From CAVYUC01 sp963783085 (GTDB taxonomy: Bacteria > Bacteroidota > Bacteroidia > Bacteroidales > Prolixibacteraceae), in NCBI GenBank assembly GCA_963783085.1, contig CAWAMJ010000005.1:124001-188000 (forward strand): a stretch of 64,000 nt of DNA, written 5' to 3'. The notes below the pieces were generated by a model. The model had not been told where the DNA came from and made no database searches. It saw nothing but the letters and a program-made list of their open reading frames with translations. The position numbers and the translations under genes are program-made. Shown piece after piece: positions 61,550-64,000 of the stretch (the stretch's first letter is position 1; the number at the start of each line of letters is the position of its first letter).

Positions 61550-61988
61550 CTTGTCAGCGTCCCGCCTGACAACGTTAAGGAGGTTGAATTTAAAGGCCTT
61601 ATACTTTCCTTCCCTTTCTCATTAATGTTTTATTTCGATTCCGGGCCTGGTTAAAAAAGGCCTCTCCCGAGCCCCCCGCCCGCAGAATCGAAGCATGGCC
61701 CCGGGCGGTGAGCCGGAAAACAAATGATGTTGGTGTTAAAAAATTACGGCTGTTTGAGGAGGCATGACGAATCCAATGGCTTTCGCTCCACAAAAAATTA
61801 AACTGGACCGTAAACAGGAACCAGCAGGTTATATAATCACCATCAGTTGTCAGGAGTTAATACCGGTAGTTTCTGTAAATACGGTACAGTTATTCGTCAG
61901 GGAGTGCAGGAATCCATTAATATTTTGTAAAACAGCGTTTAATTGTCCGATAAAATTTTTAATTTTATGCAGCTAAAAACCAAAAACT

Positions 61989-63131
61989 TTGACTAAACAG
62001 CCGAACATCACCCTGAAAAAAGGATTTCACAGAAATCAAAACGTCATTTGCGTTGAATTTCCTTACGACCAGCGAATAATAAATTTACTGCGCGAACAAA
62101 CCACCGTCCGGTGGAGCCGCACCATGCATTGCTGGTACCTGCCGGAAAATGAATTTAACCTGAACCGGTTTTTTGTAGCGATGAAGCCGGTGGCTTACAT
62201 CGATTATTTGGCGCTGAAGAACCAGCCGGAGCCTGATGAACAACTGACGGCGCCAAAAAAACACAAACCCAATCGGAACAGGAACACCGTTTTGCCCAAA
62301 GGTTATCTGGAACGCCTGCAACAGGAGCGTTACAGCGAGAATACCATGAAAATTTACACGCATTATTTTAAAGATTTTGTGGCAGAATTTTCAGAAAGAA
62401 ACCTGGCGGAAATAACCAAAGAAGAAATCAACGAATACATTTTAAGATTGATAAAGGAGAAAAATATTTCTCCATCGCAGCAAAACCAGCGGATTAATGC
62501 GATAAAGTTCTTTTATGAGAAAGTATTAGCCAAAGAGAAACAGTATTATGACATTGGCAGGCCGAGAAAGGAAAGAAAATTACCGGATGTATTGAGCAAG
62601 GAAGAAATCAGGATGATGATAAATGCAACGGATAATCTTAAACACAAGTTTTTAATTGTACTTATTTATTCCTGCGGCCTTCGGAGAAGTGAAGCCAGAG
62701 AGATGAAACCGGCGGACATTGATATCCGGCGGATGCTGGTTAAAGTAAGAGGTGCAAAAGGTAAGAAAGATCGTTACACGCCATTGGCAAAAAACACAAT
62801 GATTTATTTTGAAGATTACCTTAAAGAGTGCACGGTAGAGGAATGGCTTTTTGAAGGAAGAAACGGCAACCGGTACAGTGCGGAAAGTATTTACAATGTA
62901 ATTAAAGATAAAGCGGTGGCAGCCGGAATCAAAAAAAAGGTATATCCCCATATCCTGCGCCACAGTTTTGCCACGCATTGTCTGGAACAGGGAATAGACC
63001 TAAGATACATTCAGGAGTGGCTGGGGCACGAAAGTTCCAAAACCACAGAAATATATACGCACGTTTCAGAAATAAATTACCATAAATTTACAAATCCGCT
63101 GGATGAATTTTTTTCGGATTCAAAAGATTAA
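61989..63131 (+). CDS. Tyrosine recombinase/integrase
   Basis: 380 residues. The only plausible start is the TTG at 61989, as a stop lies 15 bp upstream in frame and no ATG follows until residue 42. An unusual 95-residue N-terminal part (RNQNVICVEFPYDQRIINLLREQTTVRW) precedes the SAM-like DNA-binding domain (YLERLQQERYSENTMKIYTHYFKDFV) and the catalytic domain: Arg in SCGLRRSEAREM, Lys near VRGAKGKKDR, HxxR in HILRHSFATH, His in LGHESSKTTE and nucleophile Tyr in IYTHV. No IntI-type patch between boxes is seen. It is followed by large palindromes and small genes, so it probably acts on an integrative or cassette-like region. Confidence 0.93.
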   Translation: MTKQPNITLKKGFHRNQNVICVEFPYDQRIINLLREQTTVRWSRTMHCWYLPENEFNLNRFFVAMKPVAYIDYLALKNQPEPDEQLTAPKKHKPNRNRNTVLPKGYLERLQQERYSENTMKIYTHYFKDFVAEFSERNLAEITKEEINEYILRLIKEKNISPSQQNQRINAIKFFYEKVLAKEKQYYDIGRPRKERKLPDVLSKEEIRMMINATDNLKHKFLIVLIYSCGLRRSEAREMKPADIDIRRMLVKVRGAKGKKDRYTPLAKNTMIYFEDYLKECTVEEWLFEGRNGNRYSAESIYNVIKDKAVAAGIKKKVYPHILRHSFATHCLEQGIDLRYIQEWLGHESSKTTEIYTHVSEINYHKFTNPLDEFFSDSKD

Positions 63132-63212
63132 AGAAACTACTTATTTGTTCCAAATAACGGGAATATATGTAGTTTTACATAGTCGAAATATAAGTAATAA
63201 TTATAGCACAAC

Positions 63213-63306
63213 GTTACAAAACAGTTTAAAACCCGCAAGTTTAAATTTATAAATATCAAACGGTTTAAATCCTTGCGGGTTGGGGGAATAAAAACCGTTT
63301 TGTAAC
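63213..63306. repeat. Large imperfect palindrome after the recombinase gene (candidate recombination site)
   Basis: Outer arms GTTACAAAACAGTTT and AAACCGTTTTGTAAC pair over 15 bp with one mismatch; inner arms AACCCGCAAG and CTTGCGGGTT pair over 10 bp; a TTTAAA pair closes the centre. It begins 81 bp after the recombinase stop. This layout (outer and inner arms with bulges) resembles a folded integron attC-type site, although the core does not fit RYYYAAC/GTTRRRY well. Confidence 0.7.
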
Positions 63307-63323
63307 AAAAGCTAAATACAATA

Positions 63324-63401
63324 GCGGGGGCAGTTTTTCAATGACAAGGCAGTGGTATGTTTTAAATTTTTTGCCCGCGCGCGTCGGTTTTTGCAAAACC
63401 G
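63324..63401. repeat. Second and third inverted repeats before the first downstream gene
   Basis: GCGGGGGCA (63324-63332) pairs with TGCCCGC (63372-63378) across a bulge, and CGGTTTT-TGC-AAAACCG (63385-63401) is a perfect hairpin. Together with the palindrome at 63213 they form a structured 190-bp leader in front of the small gene at 63439. Confidence 0.6.
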
Positions 63402-63438
63402 GTTGAGATAAGAAAACAAATAACTAAAAACTATAAAA

Positions 63439-63918
63439 ATGCAAAACGAAGAATCATTTCAAGAATCACAAGAATTATTTGATACGTTGAATGAATTTGT
63501 TGATACCTTAGAAGAATCAACAAACAACGAAAGCAAAGTTAGTGGAATACTATCTCTATTAAAAACAATCGTTGAATTACTGAAATCAAATGACGAAATA
63601 AAATTTTATCATGGTAAAATGTTGGACAGTCATTACGAAATGCTAAATCACACAAAAACTACTGCACAAATTCAAGAAGATTCTTTAAATGCTCAAGTGA
63701 AAATATTTAGTGACTACGATGATAAAATTTCCAAACTCGCAAAAATGATTACAGATATTGCAACAGGTTCCGCAAAACTTAGCGAGCAAGTAAAAGAACT
63801 TGCTGAATCCACAGCAAAAATTCCATTATTAATTGACAAAACATTAAATGAACACGCTGATGAGATTAAGCAAAATGCTGCATCAATTGATGCTATAAAA
63901 AATAAATTATTTAAATAA
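63439..63918 (+). CDS. Small coiled-coil protein, possibly cassette-borne
   Basis: 159 residues, acidic, no signal peptide. Mostly helical with heptad-like repeats (ELFDTLNEFVDTLEES, SGILSLLKTIVELLKSNDEI, LAKMITDIATGSAKLSEQVKELAESTAKI, DEIKQNAASIDAIKNKL). It is AT-richer than the window average, with a simple codon choice, and follows the recombinase and palindromes in the same direction. Not recognised. The helical pattern recalls small partner or immunity proteins but no evidence supports a role. Confidence 0.75.
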   Translation: MQNEESFQESQELFDTLNEFVDTLEESTNNESKVSGILSLLKTIVELLKSNDEIKFYHGKMLDSHYEMLNHTKTTAQIQEDSLNAQVKIFSDYDDKISKLAKMITDIATGSAKLSEQVKELAESTAKIPLLIDKTLNEHADEIKQNAASIDAIKNKLFK

Positions 63919-63943
63919 AATAATCGAAGCTAAAACCTAAACT

Positions 63944-64000
63944 ATGAAGAAGAAAAAGGCTATAAACATACTTAAAAGCCAAATTGAGAAATCAAATATT
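63944..64000 (+). CDS. Start of a further small gene (cut by window edge)
   Basis: The ATG at 63944 opens a frame of at least 19 codons, beginning with a run of lysines and isoleucines, AT-rich like the previous gene, 25 bp after it. Too short to identify. Confidence 0.55.
   Translation, partial: MKKKKAINILKSQIEKSNI

Larger units (their letters stand above)
60834..61988. other. Gene-free stretch with direct repeats and relics
   Basis: About 1.15 kb between tRNA-Gly and the recombinase gene without a convincing gene. It holds two long direct repeats (61002 and 61360), an inverted CCTCTCC...GGAGAGGG element near 61250-61300 and a G/C-rich block (61655-61720). Frames seen here (for example minus 61599-61793) are repeat-derived. 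Confidence 0.7.

Noticed and set aside
61599..61793. Minus-strand frame of 64 codons
   Set aside because: It lies in G/C-rich repeat-like sequence with no coding support.

Overview
The window reads as a chromosomal piece of a member of the Bacteroidota, probably class Bacteroidia near the Marinilabiliales/Prolixibacteraceae. The placement is inferred from gene content, not from a marker gene. Supporting traits are TAnnTTTG-type -7 promoter elements, mostly weak Shine-Dalgarno sites, a HisB phosphatase-dehydratase fusion, a one-piece CcsBA cytochrome c synthase, a PG0541-type PII-like protein in an RND operon, a short Bacteroidetes-type arginine decarboxylase and DUF5777. Nothing looks eukaryotic or plasmid-like.

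Layout. 1-5.3 kb: 5' part of katG, a small secreted protein, a hybrid sensor kinase and a GH88/105-type hydrolase. 5.4-13.5 kb: a histidine locus (leader peptide and attenuator-like terminator, hisG, hisD, hisC, hisB, hisH) interrupted by a 7-bp tandem repeat, an antisense DUF2442 gene, a frameshifted purU and a thioredoxin-like gene, and ending in argB; hisA, hisF and hisIE are not here. 13.6-27.3 kb: an electron-transfer island with a cysteine-rich Crp/Fnr regulator, six c-type cytochromes carrying 44 predicted haem c sites, a cytochrome b, a DUF5777 barrel and a dedicated CcsBA synthase. FNR-type palindromes lie in front of two of its transcription units. 27.4-32.4 kb: a PAS kinase, a phasin-like protein, an anchored protein, a PRC-barrel protein and a lipoprotein.

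32.8-35.4 kb: a B12-binding radical SAM enzyme next to an unrecognised 248-residue protein with four EPxH motifs, my best candidate for an undescribed modification system. 35.8-43.5 kb: a methyltransferase, three tandem ~350-bp non-coding repeats, a very large CheB/CheR/PAS hybrid kinase, a zinc-ribbon protein and ssb. 43.9-52.1 kb, minus strand: arginine decarboxylase, then an operon of TetR regulator, LolA-like protein, two FtsX-type permeases (one frameshifted), ABC ATPase, CAP protein and outer-membrane barrel. The TetR has an EF-hand loop. 52.4-58.9 kb: MarR/GbsR regulator with a TolC-HlyD-RND efflux operon and a PG0541 protein.

59.3-64 kb: a Tat-exported oxidoreductase, tRNA-Gly(CCC), then a 1.1-kb gene-free stretch with two ~200-bp direct repeats, a tyrosine recombinase, large palindromes and small AT-rich genes. 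This end looks like the edge of an integrated or cassette-bearing region.

All calls come from reading the sequence; no database search or RNA folding was run. Two apparent frameshifts (purU and an ABC permease) could be real or sequence errors.
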